This document shows positions 27,713 to 34,900 of a stretch of 42,188 nucleotides of DNA, one piece after another. This DNA comes from an uncultured Gammaproteobacteria bacterium (lineage in GTDB: Bacteria > Pseudomonadota > Gammaproteobacteria > Poriferisulfidales > GCA-002705445): assembly GCA_913050095.1 (NCBI GenBank), contig CAJXAV010000007.1:1-42188 (forward strand). The letters are read 5' to 3'. Position numbers and translations under genes: made by a program. The first letter of the stretch is position 1. Every line of letters begins with the position of its first letter. Under the pieces are notes generated by a model. That model was not told where the DNA came from. It did no database searches and worked only from the letters and a program-made list of their open reading frames with translations.

Positions 27713-28609
27713 ATGTTTAATTCTAAGATATATAAAGCCTATTTAGATTCTTCAAAACCAAAAGTTGTTTTATTAATGATATTTACCTCTTTTATTGGAA
27801 TGTTATTAGCTGACCCACTGAATATTAACTTAAAAGTATTATTTTTTGGAAATTTAGGTATAGCTTTGATGTCATTATCTGCGGGATCAATTAATCAATT
27901 ACTTGATCAGAGAATAGACAAAATTATGTCCCGTACTAAAGGTAGACCATTGGCATCAGGTTTACTTAAAACTAAAAATGTTATTGTATACGCAATGACA
28001 ATAGCGTTAGTTGGATTTTATATTCTGTATTTTCATATAAACGAACTTACTGCTTGGCTTACACTTGGATCTCTTGTAGGTTATGCATTTATTTATACGA
28101 TGTATCTAAAAAGAAGTACACCGCAAAATATCGTAATTGGTGGCGCAGCTGGAGCAACTCCTCCGTTACTTGGTTGGACTGCAATGACAGGCCAAATTGA
28201 TCTTATAGCAGTAATTTTATTTTTAATAATTTTTACATGGACGCCACCACATTTTTGGGCTTTAGCACTTTATAGGAAAGAAGATTATTATGCGGCGAAA
28301 ATTCCAATGTTACCTGTAACACATGGGGAACAATATACTAGGGTTCATATAACTTTATATACTTTGATGCTTACTATAGTAAGCTTCTTGCCATTTATTA
28401 TTAAGTTTTCAAGCTTTTTTTATCTGGCTGGCGCTGTAGTTTTAAATTTAGTATTTCTATATTATGTTTTTAGAATGCAGCTTGCTAAGAATAATGTTCT
28501 AGCTAACAAAATATTTAATTACTCAATAGTTTATTTATCAGCTATATTTGGTTTCTTGATCGCTGATAGATACTTAGTATTAATAATGAATATTAAAGAT
28601 TTTCTTTAA
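27713..28609 (+). CDS. ctaB: Protoheme IX farnesyltransferase (heme O synthase)
   Basis: UbiA-type prenyltransferase that makes heme O, the precursor of heme A. 298 residues. The first Asp-rich motif reads NQLLDQRIDKIMSRTKGRPL (residues about 62-81), the second GYAFIYTMYLKRSTPQNIVIG; GAAGATPPLLGW and TWTPPHFWALALYRKEDY are strong family signatures. Overlaps the 3' end of rpoH by 17 bases. Confidence 0.97.
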   Translation: MFNSKIYKAYLDSSKPKVVLLMIFTSFIGMLLADPLNINLKVLFFGNLGIALMSLSAGSINQLLDQRIDKIMSRTKGRPLASGLLKTKNVIVYAMTIALVGFYILYFHINELTAWLTLGSLVGYAFIYTMYLKRSTPQNIVIGGAAGATPPLLGWTAMTGQIDLIAVILFLIIFTWTPPHFWALALYRKEDYYAAKIPMLPVTHGEQYTRVHITLYTLMLTIVSFLPFIIKFSSFFYLAGAVVLNLVFLYYVFRMQLAKNNVLANKIFNYSIVYLSAIFGFLIADRYLVLIMNIKDFL

Positions 28610-29429
28610 GTTTTGACATTGTTTCACTTTCAATTTGCCTAATTCTTTCTCGAGAAATATCATATTTTTTGGACAAATCTTCCAATGTTAATTTGTTTTC
28701 AGATAACCATCTGCTTTTCATTATATCTCTGCTTCTTTCATCAAGATTATTAATCGCTTTATAAAGTTTATCATTTAAAGCTGATTTTTCATTTTTTTCA
28801 ATAATTTGATCTGGCTCTAATTCGTTACTTTTTAAGTATAATGTGGGAGATGCGTTCTCATCATCTGTATTTTCAATTGCTAAGTCATGATTATGCAATC
28901 TTTTTTCCATCTCAAAAACATCTCTAACTGGAACACCTAGATCATCGGCAATAGATGAAGCTTCTTTATGTGAGAGACTTGATAAAGAATTTTTTTTTGA
29001 TCTTAAGTTGAAAAAAAGTTTTCTTTGAGTTTTTGTAGTTGCAACTTTGACAATTTTCCAATTTTTTATAACAAACTCATGTATTTCTGACTTAATCCAA
29101 AACACAGCAAATGTAATTAGCTTTAAATTCTTATTTGGGTCATATTTTTTTACAGCCTTCATTAGACCAATATTACCTTCTTGTATTAAATCACTTAGAT
29201 TTAATCCGTATCCTGAGTAGCTTCTAGCAATATAAACAACGTATCTTAAATTATGCATGATTAGCTTTTTTGCTGATTCGAGGTCGTTTGTATTTTGAAG
29301 TTTTATGGCCAAGGCAACTTCTTCTTCTGTGGAAAGCGCAGGAATAGACATTACATGATTAATGTAAGTATCTATACTTCCTGAGGTCGAAGGAAGTGTG
29401 TTGTAATTATATTCTAAAGTTTTATTCAT
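28593..29429 (-). CDS. rpoH: RNA polymerase sigma-32 (heat shock sigma factor)
   Basis: 278 residues. Region 2 has LIMHNLRYVVYIARSYSGYG, DLIQEGNIGLMKAVKKYDP and FAVFWIKSEIHEF; the RpoH box, TQRKLFFNLRSKKNSL, marks sigma-32 rather than other sigma factors. Region 4 ends with LTLEDLSKKYDISRERIRQIE, which binds the -35 box. It is transcribed from a promoter that carries a perfect CIRCE element (see 29451-29487), which makes it a target of HrcA. It overlaps ctaB at its 3' end, and is not followed or preceded by ftsY/E/X as in Pseudomonas. Confidence 0.97.
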   Translation of the reverse strand: MNKTLEYNYNTLPSTSGSIDTYINHVMSIPALSTEEEVALAIKLQNTNDLESAKKLIMHNLRYVVYIARSYSGYGLNLSDLIQEGNIGLMKAVKKYDPNKNLKLITFAVFWIKSEIHEFVIKNWKIVKVATTKTQRKLFFNLRSKKNSLSSLSHKEASSIADDLGVPVRDVFEMEKRLHNHDLAIENTDDENASPTLYLKSNELEPDQIIEKNEKSALNDKLYKAINNLDERSRDIMKSRWLSENKLTLEDLSKKYDISRERIRQIESETMSKLKENL

Positions 29430-29430
29430 A

Positions 29431-29448
29431 AAACAAAGTCTCTTGTTT
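29431..29448 (-). other. Weak hairpin around the rpoH Shine-Dalgarno
   Basis: In the rpoH leader AAACAA pairs with TTGTTT across a six-base loop GAGACT, which holds the likely Shine-Dalgarno (GAGA). The stem is only A-T and G-C poor, so it would melt easily. It might be a simple thermosensor; this is speculation from the sequence. Confidence 0.25.
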
Positions 29449-29450
29449 AT

Positions 29451-29477
29451 TTAGCACTCATTATACAAGAGTGCTAA
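29451..29477 (-). promoter_or_regulatory. CIRCE element (HrcA operator) in the rpoH promoter
   Basis: TTAGCACTC, nine bases, GAGTGCTAA: a perfect match to the CIRCE consensus. It encloses the -10 box of the rpoH promoter in its nine-base spacer. HrcA bound here would block RNA polymerase. CIRCE is best known before groESL and dnaK operons, so a copy before rpoH would put sigma-32 under HrcA control. Confidence 0.95.
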
Positions 29478-29487
29478 ATTTTATCAA
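29460..29487 (-). promoter_or_regulatory. Sigma-70-type promoter of rpoH
   Basis: On the minus strand TTGATA (plus 29482-29487) and TATAAT (plus 29460-29465) are 16 bases apart. Transcription should start near 29453, giving a leader of about 24 bases. The -10 box is inside the CIRCE spacer. Confidence 0.75.
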
Positions 29488-29759
29488 TCAGACAGAAAAT
29501 ATATAATATAATCAATTACTTATATATAATTAAATGATTATATACACCTTAAAGTTATTGCATATTAGATATTAACTATAATTATTATATTAATTATATT
29601 TTTTTTTAACACACCTCTACAAAAAGTATATTTGTAAAATTAAATATTTTGACAAAAAAAGTTTATTTTTTAAAAATATAGAAACTATATAAATAATATA
29701 TAGATAATTTTATGTTATATTTAGCTCATAAATTTTAAATATTTTTTTAGGGCAAAGTC
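29478..29759. other. AT-rich divergent region between rpoH and the M16 pair
   Basis: About 280 bases beyond the CIRCE element, almost all A and T. TTGACA at 29649-29654 with TAAAAA 16 bases later is the best promoter guess for the protease gene. I see no open frame, RNA gene or strong hairpin. Confidence 0.4.
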
Positions 29760-31118
29760 GTGAATATTCTTTGTAAATTTAATTTTGTGAGATACTTTAT
29801 TCTTTCTAATATCTTAATCATATTGGTATTATTTGTATCTTTTAATGCGAGGGCTGAAGTAATGGAAAAAACGTTAAGTAATGGACTCCAGATTATATTA
29901 AAAAAAGATAAAAGAGCTCCTGTCGTTACAAGTCATATATGGTATAAAATCGGCTCAGCTGATGAAGTTAGTGGTAAAACTGGTTTATCGCATGCTCTCG
30001 AGCATATGATGTTTAAAGGAACAAAAAAAAATCCAAAGGGATTATTTTCTTCAGTCATTGCGAAACTAGGAGGTAGAGAAAACGCATTTACGAGTAAAGA
30101 TTACACTGCATACTATCAAACATTACCATCGCAGTACCTTGAAGAAGCAATAAGGCTGGAGTCAGATAGAATGACGAATTTAGTTATTAATGAAGAAGAT
30201 TTTTTAAAAGAAATAGAGGTAATAAAGGAAGAAAGAAGACTGAGAACAGATGATCAGCCTGAAGGTATTGCATATGAACAGTTATATGCAAGCGCTTACA
30301 ATAATAGTTCATATCACGATCCAATAATTGGATGGATGGAAGATCTAAATAATATGTCATATAAAGATATATCTGATTGGTATAAAAATTGGTATGCACC
30401 AAACAATGCAACAATTGTAATTGTGGGTGATATTGATTTTGATAAAACTTTTAGATTGGTTGAAAAATATTATGGCACAAAAAAAAGAATGGGAATCAAA
30501 GAAAGAATTTTAAGAGAAGAACCAAAACAATTTGGTGAAAAAGTAAATTCAATAAAAATAGATGGAAAGCCCTCTTATTTGATCACAGGCTATAAAGTTC
30601 CTAGTATCAATAATGAAAATATTGAGAAGTGGGAATGTTATGCCTTGTCAGTATTATCAGGAATACTAAGTAGTGGTCAAAATTCAAGATTACAGAAAGT
30701 TCTTATAAAGGAAAAAAAGATTGCAAGTTATGCAGACTCTGGATATTCAATGTTTTCCAGACAGGACCCACTTCTTATGATTGATGTTAATCCAATGGTT
30801 GGAGTAGGTATTGATCTTATAGAAAACGAGTTACAAAATTTAATTGAAGATCTGCAAACAAATCTTGTTAACAAAAAAGAACTTGATAGAATCAAGGCAC
30901 AAGTTCTAGCAACAGAAATATATCAGCGTGATTCAATAGATTATCAGGCAAGAATTTTGGGCATGATTAAAACATCTGTTGGCAGTATAAAAGTTATAGA
31001 TGAGTATACATCTAATATTAATGCAATCACAGCACAGCAAGTAAGAGAAGTTGCTAAGAAATATTTGGTTGAAAATCTTAAAACAACAGTAACAGTTAAT
31101 AATGTAACAAAACAATGA
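29760..31118 (+). CDS. M16 family zinc peptidase, catalytic subunit
   Basis: Periplasmic or membrane-associated insulinase-type protease of 452 residues (GTG start). An N-terminal signal segment ends in FNARA (residue about 32). The inverted zinc motif HALEH lies near residue 77 (LSHALEHMMFKG), with the distal Glu in VIKEERRLRTDD about 75 residues later. The second half has the R/Y-type support domain (SGQNSRLQKVLIKEKKIASYADSGYS). The ATG of the next gene overlaps its stop by four bases, giving the usual catalytic/non-catalytic M16 pair. Confidence 0.93.
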   Translation: MNILCKFNFVRYFILSNILIILVLFVSFNARAEVMEKTLSNGLQIILKKDKRAPVVTSHIWYKIGSADEVSGKTGLSHALEHMMFKGTKKNPKGLFSSVIAKLGGRENAFTSKDYTAYYQTLPSQYLEEAIRLESDRMTNLVINEEDFLKEIEVIKEERRLRTDDQPEGIAYEQLYASAYNNSSYHDPIIGWMEDLNNMSYKDISDWYKNWYAPNNATIVIVGDIDFDKTFRLVEKYYGTKKRMGIKERILREEPKQFGEKVNSIKIDGKPSYLITGYKVPSINNENIEKWECYALSVLSGILSSGQNSRLQKVLIKEKKIASYADSGYSMFSRQDPLLMIDVNPMVGVGIDLIENELQNLIEDLQTNLVNKKELDRIKAQVLATEIYQRDSIDYQARILGMIKTSVGSIKVIDEYTSNINAITAQQVREVAKKYLVENLKTTVTVNNVTKQ

Positions 31119-32437
31119 AAACATTATTTAAATTATCTTTTTTTATAATAACTATGGCAGTATCTAATATGACAAAAGCAGATGTGGCAGTTTCGGAATA
31201 TACTACTAAAAATGGAGTAAAAGTCTTATTCGTTAAGTCTGCTAATATTCCAATGATAGATATAAAAATTACATTTAACGCTGGAGCAGATCAAGATGGC
31301 TCATTAAAAGGACTATCAATGTTAACTCATAATTTACTTGATGAAGGAACAAAAAAGATGAACTCTGAAGATATTGCATCAGTTTTTGAATCAACAGGAG
31401 CAATTTTTAATACTTCTGTTAATAAAGATAAGTCCTCCGTTTCGTTAAGGTCTCTCACCGACAAAAAATATTTTGATCCGTCTATAAAGATGTTCTTAAC
31501 AATTTTATCAGAAAGCACATTTCCAAAAAATGAGTTTGATATTCAAAAAAATAGAACCATATCTTCAATTATTGAAGAAGAATCAGATCCAAGTGAAATC
31601 GCATCAAATTTATTTTTTAAAGAGATGTATGGTAAGCATCCATATGCATCTCCAACTAATGGTTTGAAAAATACTGTCAAGAAAATTCAGAGAAAAGATG
31701 TATTAAACTTTTATAAAAAAAATATTAATACAAATACTGCCAAAATTGCAATCGTTTCTCCCCTTGCAAAAAATGACATAATTAAATTAGTTGAAAAAAT
31801 TTCAAAATCACTTAACCACAGTAAAATTAGTGGAAAACCCATTAGTACTGCTGTTAAAAAAAATAAGGGAAAATATATATTTAAAAAATCAAATTCAGAG
31901 CAGGCTCATATTTATGTAGGAACTTTGTCTATTAAGCGAGGTTCAGACAATAATTTTCCACTTTATGTTGGAAATTATATTTTTGGTGGAAGCGGATTTA
32001 GTGCAAGATTAATGCAAGAGTTAAGAGTTAAAAGAGGATTAACTTATGGTGTTTATAGTTATGTTTACCCTATGAAAGAAATCGGTCCTTTTGTAATAGG
32101 CATTGAAACAAAATCAGAGCAAGCCCAATTATCAGTAAAACTAATTCAAGATATGGTCAAAGACTTTTATAAAAAAGGGCCAACTGAAAAAGAGCTAAAC
32201 GACGCTAAGCAAGCTATTATTAACGGGTTTCCTCTCAGGATAGATAGTAATAGTGACATTCTAAACTACTTATCAATTATTAATTACTATAATTTGCCAA
32301 TTGATTATTTAAGTACGTTTACATCTAATATTTCCAATTTGACAAAAAAAGATATTATAAGTGCTTTTCAGGAAGAAATAGACATTGATAATTTAATTAC
32401 CCTTGTAGTTGGTAATGAAAAAGCAAAAAAAAAATAA
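31115..32437 (+). CDS. M16 family protein, non-catalytic partner subunit
   Basis: 440 residues with a signal peptide (MKTLFKLSFFIITMAVSNMTKA). At the place of the zinc motif it has MLTHNLLDEG (near residue 70), which lacks the HxxEH residues, so it cannot bind zinc in the normal way. The C-terminal R/Y segment is intact: GGSGFSARLMQELRVKRGLTYGVYS (here cut: RLMQELRVKRGLTYGVYS). It should pair with the upstream catalytic subunit. It overlaps rsmD by 23 bases. Confidence 0.92.
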   Translation: MKTLFKLSFFIITMAVSNMTKADVAVSEYTTKNGVKVLFVKSANIPMIDIKITFNAGADQDGSLKGLSMLTHNLLDEGTKKMNSEDIASVFESTGAIFNTSVNKDKSSVSLRSLTDKKYFDPSIKMFLTILSESTFPKNEFDIQKNRTISSIIEEESDPSEIASNLFFKEMYGKHPYASPTNGLKNTVKKIQRKDVLNFYKKNINTNTAKIAIVSPLAKNDIIKLVEKISKSLNHSKISGKPISTAVKKNKGKYIFKKSNSEQAHIYVGTLSIKRGSDNNFPLYVGNYIFGGSGFSARLMQELRVKRGLTYGVYSYVYPMKEIGPFVIGIETKSEQAQLSVKLIQDMVKDFYKKGPTEKELNDAKQAIINGFPLRIDSNSDILNYLSIINYYNLPIDYLSTFTSNISNLTKKDIISAFQEEIDIDNLITLVVGNEKAKKK

Positions 32438-33011
32438 AAGTAATTTAAAGGTAAAAATAATATCTGGAGCTTGGAAAGGAAGAAATATATCTTTTTTAGA
32501 AAAAAGAGATTTGAGGCCCACAAAAAATCAAATCAGAGAGACTTTATTTAATTGGCTTCAAAATGATGTAAAAAACTCTGTGTGCATCGACCTTTTTGCA
32601 GGTAGTGGGGCTTTAGGATTTGAAGCCGCTTCAAGAGGGGCAAAACAAGTATTTATGGTAGATAATGATATTGACATCATAAATTCCCTTAACTCACAAA
32701 AGATAAAATTTGAAGCAAGTAATGTAGACTTAATACATGCTAATGCTGAAGAATATATAGAAGGTCATCACGATGAAGTAGATATAATATTTTTAGACCC
32801 ACCTTTTTCAAAAAATATTATTAATAATATTTTTCCAAAACTAAATAAGTTAAAAAAGCTAAGTAATAAATGTAAGATTTATATTGAGCTCCCTTATTGT
32901 AAAAATCCAGAAAATAATATTGATATTCCTCCTAATTGGGAATTAATTAAAAGTGATAAATTAGGAGATGTTGCATACCTCTTATATCAGTATAAAAATA
33001 CTGTGGTATAA
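32415..33011 (+). CDS. rsmD: 16S rRNA (guanine966-N2)-methyltransferase
   Basis: 198 residues from the ATG at 32415. Motifs: IISGAWKGRNISFLEKRDLRPTKNQIRETLFNWL (here cut: RPTKNQIRETLFNWL), the SAM motif CIDLFAGSGALGFEAASRGA and the catalytic IIFLDPPFSK (DPPF). The gene starts inside the previous gene. The end overlaps the -10 box of coaD. Confidence 0.95.
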   Translation: MKKQKKNKSNLKVKIISGAWKGRNISFLEKRDLRPTKNQIRETLFNWLQNDVKNSVCIDLFAGSGALGFEAASRGAKQVFMVDNDIDIINSLNSQKIKFEASNVDLIHANAEEYIEGHHDEVDIIFLDPPFSKNIINNIFPKLNKLKKLSNKCKIYIELPYCKNPENNIDIPPNWELIKSDKLGDVAYLLYQYKNTVV

Positions 33012-33012
33012 T
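33004..33012 (+). promoter_or_regulatory. Extended -10 promoter for coaD
   Basis: TGGTATAAT fits the TGnTATAAT extended -10 pattern and covers the rsmD stop codon. It would give coaD its own start site with a leader of about 27 bases. Confidence 0.5.
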
Positions 33013-33044
33013 TTTCTTATATTAATAATTTATTGAGATAAATA

Positions 33045-33524
33045 ATGAATATTGCAGTGTATCCAGGCACGTTTGACCCATTTACAAATGGTCATAGAGA
33101 TTTAGTGCAGAGAGCAGCCTCGAATATTTTCGACAAGGTATATATATGTGTTGCCGAAAATTCAAAAAAAGACACAGTTTTTTCTTTAGATGAGAGGATT
33201 GAACTTGCCGAAAAATCCTTAGTAAATATTGATAATATTGAAGTAATAGGCTTTAGTGGACTGCTGGTAGATTTTGCAAAAAAACTTGATGCAAAAGTTA
33301 TACTAAGAGGTTTGCGAGTAGTTTCAGATTTTGAATACGAATTTCAGATGTCTAGTATGAACAAAAAGCTTAATCAAGATATTGAGTCAATCTTTCTTAC
33401 ACCATCAGAATCATACGCTTTTTTATCATCTTCGCTAGTGAAGGAAATAGCCCAGCTTGGTGGCGATATATCACCTTTTGTGAGCAAAGAAGTAAAAGTA
33501 GCATTAGAAAAAAAGTATAAATAA
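33045..33524 (+). CDS. coaD: Phosphopantetheine adenylyltransferase
   Basis: Fourth step of coenzyme A synthesis. 159 residues: VYPGTFDPFTNGHRDLVQRA with the nucleotidyltransferase T/HxGH motif, ILRGLRVVSDFEYEFQMSSMN, and LSSSLVKEIAQLGGD near the end. Normal length. GAGATAA before the ATG serves as Shine-Dalgarno. Confidence 0.97.
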   Translation: MNIAVYPGTFDPFTNGHRDLVQRAASNIFDKVYICVAENSKKDTVFSLDERIELAEKSLVNIDNIEVIGFSGLLVDFAKKLDAKVILRGLRVVSDFEYEFQMSSMNKKLNQDIESIFLTPSESYAFLSSSLVKEIAQLGGDISPFVSKEVKVALEKKYK

Positions 33525-33538
33525 AAGCAAAAATACTA

Positions 33539-33569
33539 TTGACATATATAATATATATATTATTATATT
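33539..33569 (+). promoter_or_regulatory. Strong sigma-70 promoter for the 25-residue peptide gene
   Basis: A perfect TTGACA at 33539-33544 and TATTAT at 33561-33566 (16-base spacer) lie in an AT-rich stretch just after coaD. Transcription would begin near 33573, about 38 bases before the peptide ATG. Confidence 0.7.
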
Positions 33570-33610
33570 CTAATATATTATTATTATTATTTAACTCATG
33601 GAAGGTTAGT

Positions 33611-33688
33611 ATGTTAGAGCTCATTATTATGTTAGGTGTTTGGTTTTTAGCTTCAATTTGTCTTTACAGGCAGTGTTTAGGTAAGTAA
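33611..33688 (+). CDS. 25-residue single-pass membrane miniprotein
   Basis: A short frame begins MLELIIMLGVWFLASICLYR and ends QCLGK, one hydrophobic helix with a basic C-terminal tail. It is preceded by GGAAGG five bases before the ATG, by a strong promoter (33539-33569), and followed by a hairpin terminator (33707-33733), so it forms its own transcription unit. It resembles in layout the small subunits of oxidases or small toxin/regulator peptides, but no family is recognised. It could also be a structured small RNA of about 150 bases rather than a coding gene. Confidence 0.6.
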   Translation: MLELIIMLGVWFLASICLYRQCLGK

Positions 33689-33706
33689 TTGTTTTTTTAA
33701 AGAATT

Positions 33707-33733
33707 GAAAGCCAGGGACGGCTTTCTTCTTTT
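33707..33733 (+). terminator. Intrinsic terminator after the miniprotein gene
   Basis: GAAAGCC at 33707-33713 pairs with GGCTTTC at 33720-33726 (7 bp, loop AGGGAC), followed by TTCTTTT. One of only two clear intrinsic terminators I see in the window. Confidence 0.8.
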
Positions 33734-33773
33734 AAATTTTTAGAATGTCCTCCTCAAAATTAATATAATCAAT

Positions 33774-33799
33774 GTTTGACAGTATAAATACTGCCAAAC
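33774..33799. promoter_or_regulatory. Inverted repeat upstream of the mini-lipoprotein promoter
   Basis: GTTTGACAGTAT (33774-33785) and ATACTGCCAAAC (33788-33799) form an 11-of-12 inverted repeat with a two-base centre. The right end is 16 bases before the -35 box of the lipoprotein gene. No T-run follows, so an operator is more likely than a terminator. No regulator is known to me for this motif. Confidence 0.5.
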
Positions 33800-33815
33800 A
33801 TCTGATTATATAGCT

Positions 33816-33843
33816 TTGACTAGAAACTTTTATTTGATATAGT
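33816..33843 (+). promoter_or_regulatory. Promoter of the mini-lipoprotein gene
   Basis: TTGACT at 33816-33821 and TATAGT at 33838-33843 with a 16-base spacer. The expected start near 33850 gives a leader of about 45 bases with a strong Shine-Dalgarno. Confidence 0.65.
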
Positions 33844-33894
33844 AAAAAATCCCATTAGGGGATTTTAAGCTTAAATAATAATAAGGAGGCTTCA

Positions 33895-34077
33895 ATGAGA
33901 AAAATAAAAACACTTCTAGGACTATGTGTTGCAGTTCTGCTTTCAGGTTGTGCTGCTGATCAAGCATTACTAGATAGGTTAGAGTTGGTTGAGGAAACAG
34001 CAAAACAAGCAATATCTTGTTGTGATGCAAACTCACATAGAATGAATAAAATGTTCTATGAACAACAAAAGAAATAA
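33895..34077 (+). CDS. Braun-type (Lpp/OprI-like) mini-lipoprotein
   Basis: 60 residues. The lipoprotein signal is MRKIKTLLGLCVAVLLSGCA with lipobox LSGC, so the mature protein starts at Cys19 and has about 42 residues. These form one short helix-prone stretch (ALLDRLELVEETAKQA), two further cysteines (ISCCDANS), and end QQKK. The small size, the helix and the terminal Lys recall Lpp and OprI, in which the last Lys is joined to peptidoglycan by an L,D-transpeptidase. The helix is much shorter than that of Lpp. A strong Shine-Dalgarno AAGGAGG precedes the ATG. The L,D-transpeptidase at 2.5 kb is a possible partner; this is inference. Confidence 0.72.
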   Translation: MRKIKTLLGLCVAVLLSGCAADQALLDRLELVEETAKQAISCCDANSHRMNKMFYEQQKK

Positions 34078-34089
34078 TTAATTATTTCT
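34070..34089. repeat. 20-bp perfect palindrome across two convergent stop codons
   Basis: AGAAATAATTAATTATTTCT contains the stop of the mini-lipoprotein (34075-34077) and, reversed, the stop of mutM (34082-34084). It could act as a weak two-way hairpin, but the stem is almost all A-T and no T-run follows. Confidence 0.5.
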
Positions 34090-34900
34090 GACAAGTTTTG
34101 CAGTAAAAACTAGATCTCTGATTAATTTTTATCTGTAAAATTTTATTTCGACAAATGTGGCAGGGCAGAGATGTCCTGCCATATACTTTAAAATCATACT
34201 GAAAGTACCCTTTTTTTCCATCAACAGTAATATAATCATTAATTGTAGACCCGCCCTTTTTTATAGCATTCTTCAAAACTTTTTTTATGCTATTAGTTAA
34301 AGCAAAACAATTAGCTTTTGTAAGTTTTTTTGAAATTTTATTTGGTTTAATTTCAGCAAGAAATAATGATTCTGAAGCATAGATATTTCCAATACCAACA
34401 ACAATATTTGAATTCATAAGAAAAGACTTTATAGCTACGTTTCTATTTCTTGAAATTTTATACAAATATTCAGCATTAAATTTTTTGCTTAAGGGCTCTA
34501 ATCCAAGATTATTAAATAATTTATTTGAAGAAATTGGAGATTCTTCTGAAAAGAATATCATGCCAAACTTTCTTGGATCATTGTATTTTAAAATATATTT
34601 TGAGCTCAGTTGCAATATAAAATGATCGTGTTTTTCTTTTTTTTCTTTTTTATTGGAAACTCGTAAAGTACCCGTCATCCCTAAATGAATTGTTAGAAAA
34701 AAATTTTCACCTGAAATAATAATATATTTAGCTCTTCTTTCAATTTTATTTATTTTTTTATTAATTAATTTTTTAGCCAAGTCGTTTTGTAAATTCCATC
34801 TAAGCTTCTTTGTAAAAACATTACACTTAATGATTTTTTTATTAATTAAATACGGCTTTACGCCGTTTACAATTGTTTCTACTTCAGGTAATTCTGGCAT
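34082..34900 (-). CDS. mutM: Formamidopyrimidine-DNA glycosylase
   Basis: Removes 8-oxoguanine from DNA. 272 residues, beginning MPELPEVETIVNGVKPYL with the catalytic Pro2 and Glu3. Other marks: LTIHLGMTGTLRVSN, ILKYNDPRKFGMIFF, VVGIGNIYASESLFLAEIKP (here cut: VVGIGNIYASE), and the C-terminal zinc finger YGRTSLPCHICRNKI to SSFYCKTCQK (two CxxC pairs). Its ATG directly follows the bioD stop (TAAATG). Confidence 0.96.
   Translation of the reverse strand: MPELPEVETIVNGVKPYLINKKIIKCNVFTKKLRWNLQNDLAKKLINKKINKIERRAKYIIISGENFFLTIHLGMTGTLRVSNKKEKKEKHDHFILQLSSKYILKYNDPRKFGMIFFSEESPISSNKLFNNLGLEPLSKKFNAEYLYKISRNRNVAIKSFLMNSNIVVGIGNIYASESLFLAEIKPNKISKKLTKANCFALTNSIKKVLKNAIKKGGSTINDYITVDGKKGYFQYDFKVYGRTSLPCHICRNKILQIKINQRSSFYCKTCQK

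Noticed and set aside
29478-29759. Hidden small gene or RNA between rpoH and the M16 gene
   Set aside because: Apart from the CIRCE promoter, the region is low-complexity A/T with no start/Shine-Dalgarno pair or stable hairpin.
33541-33600. TA/TTA repeats as a microsatellite locus
   Set aside because: Short and irregular, and explained by an AT-rich promoter region.
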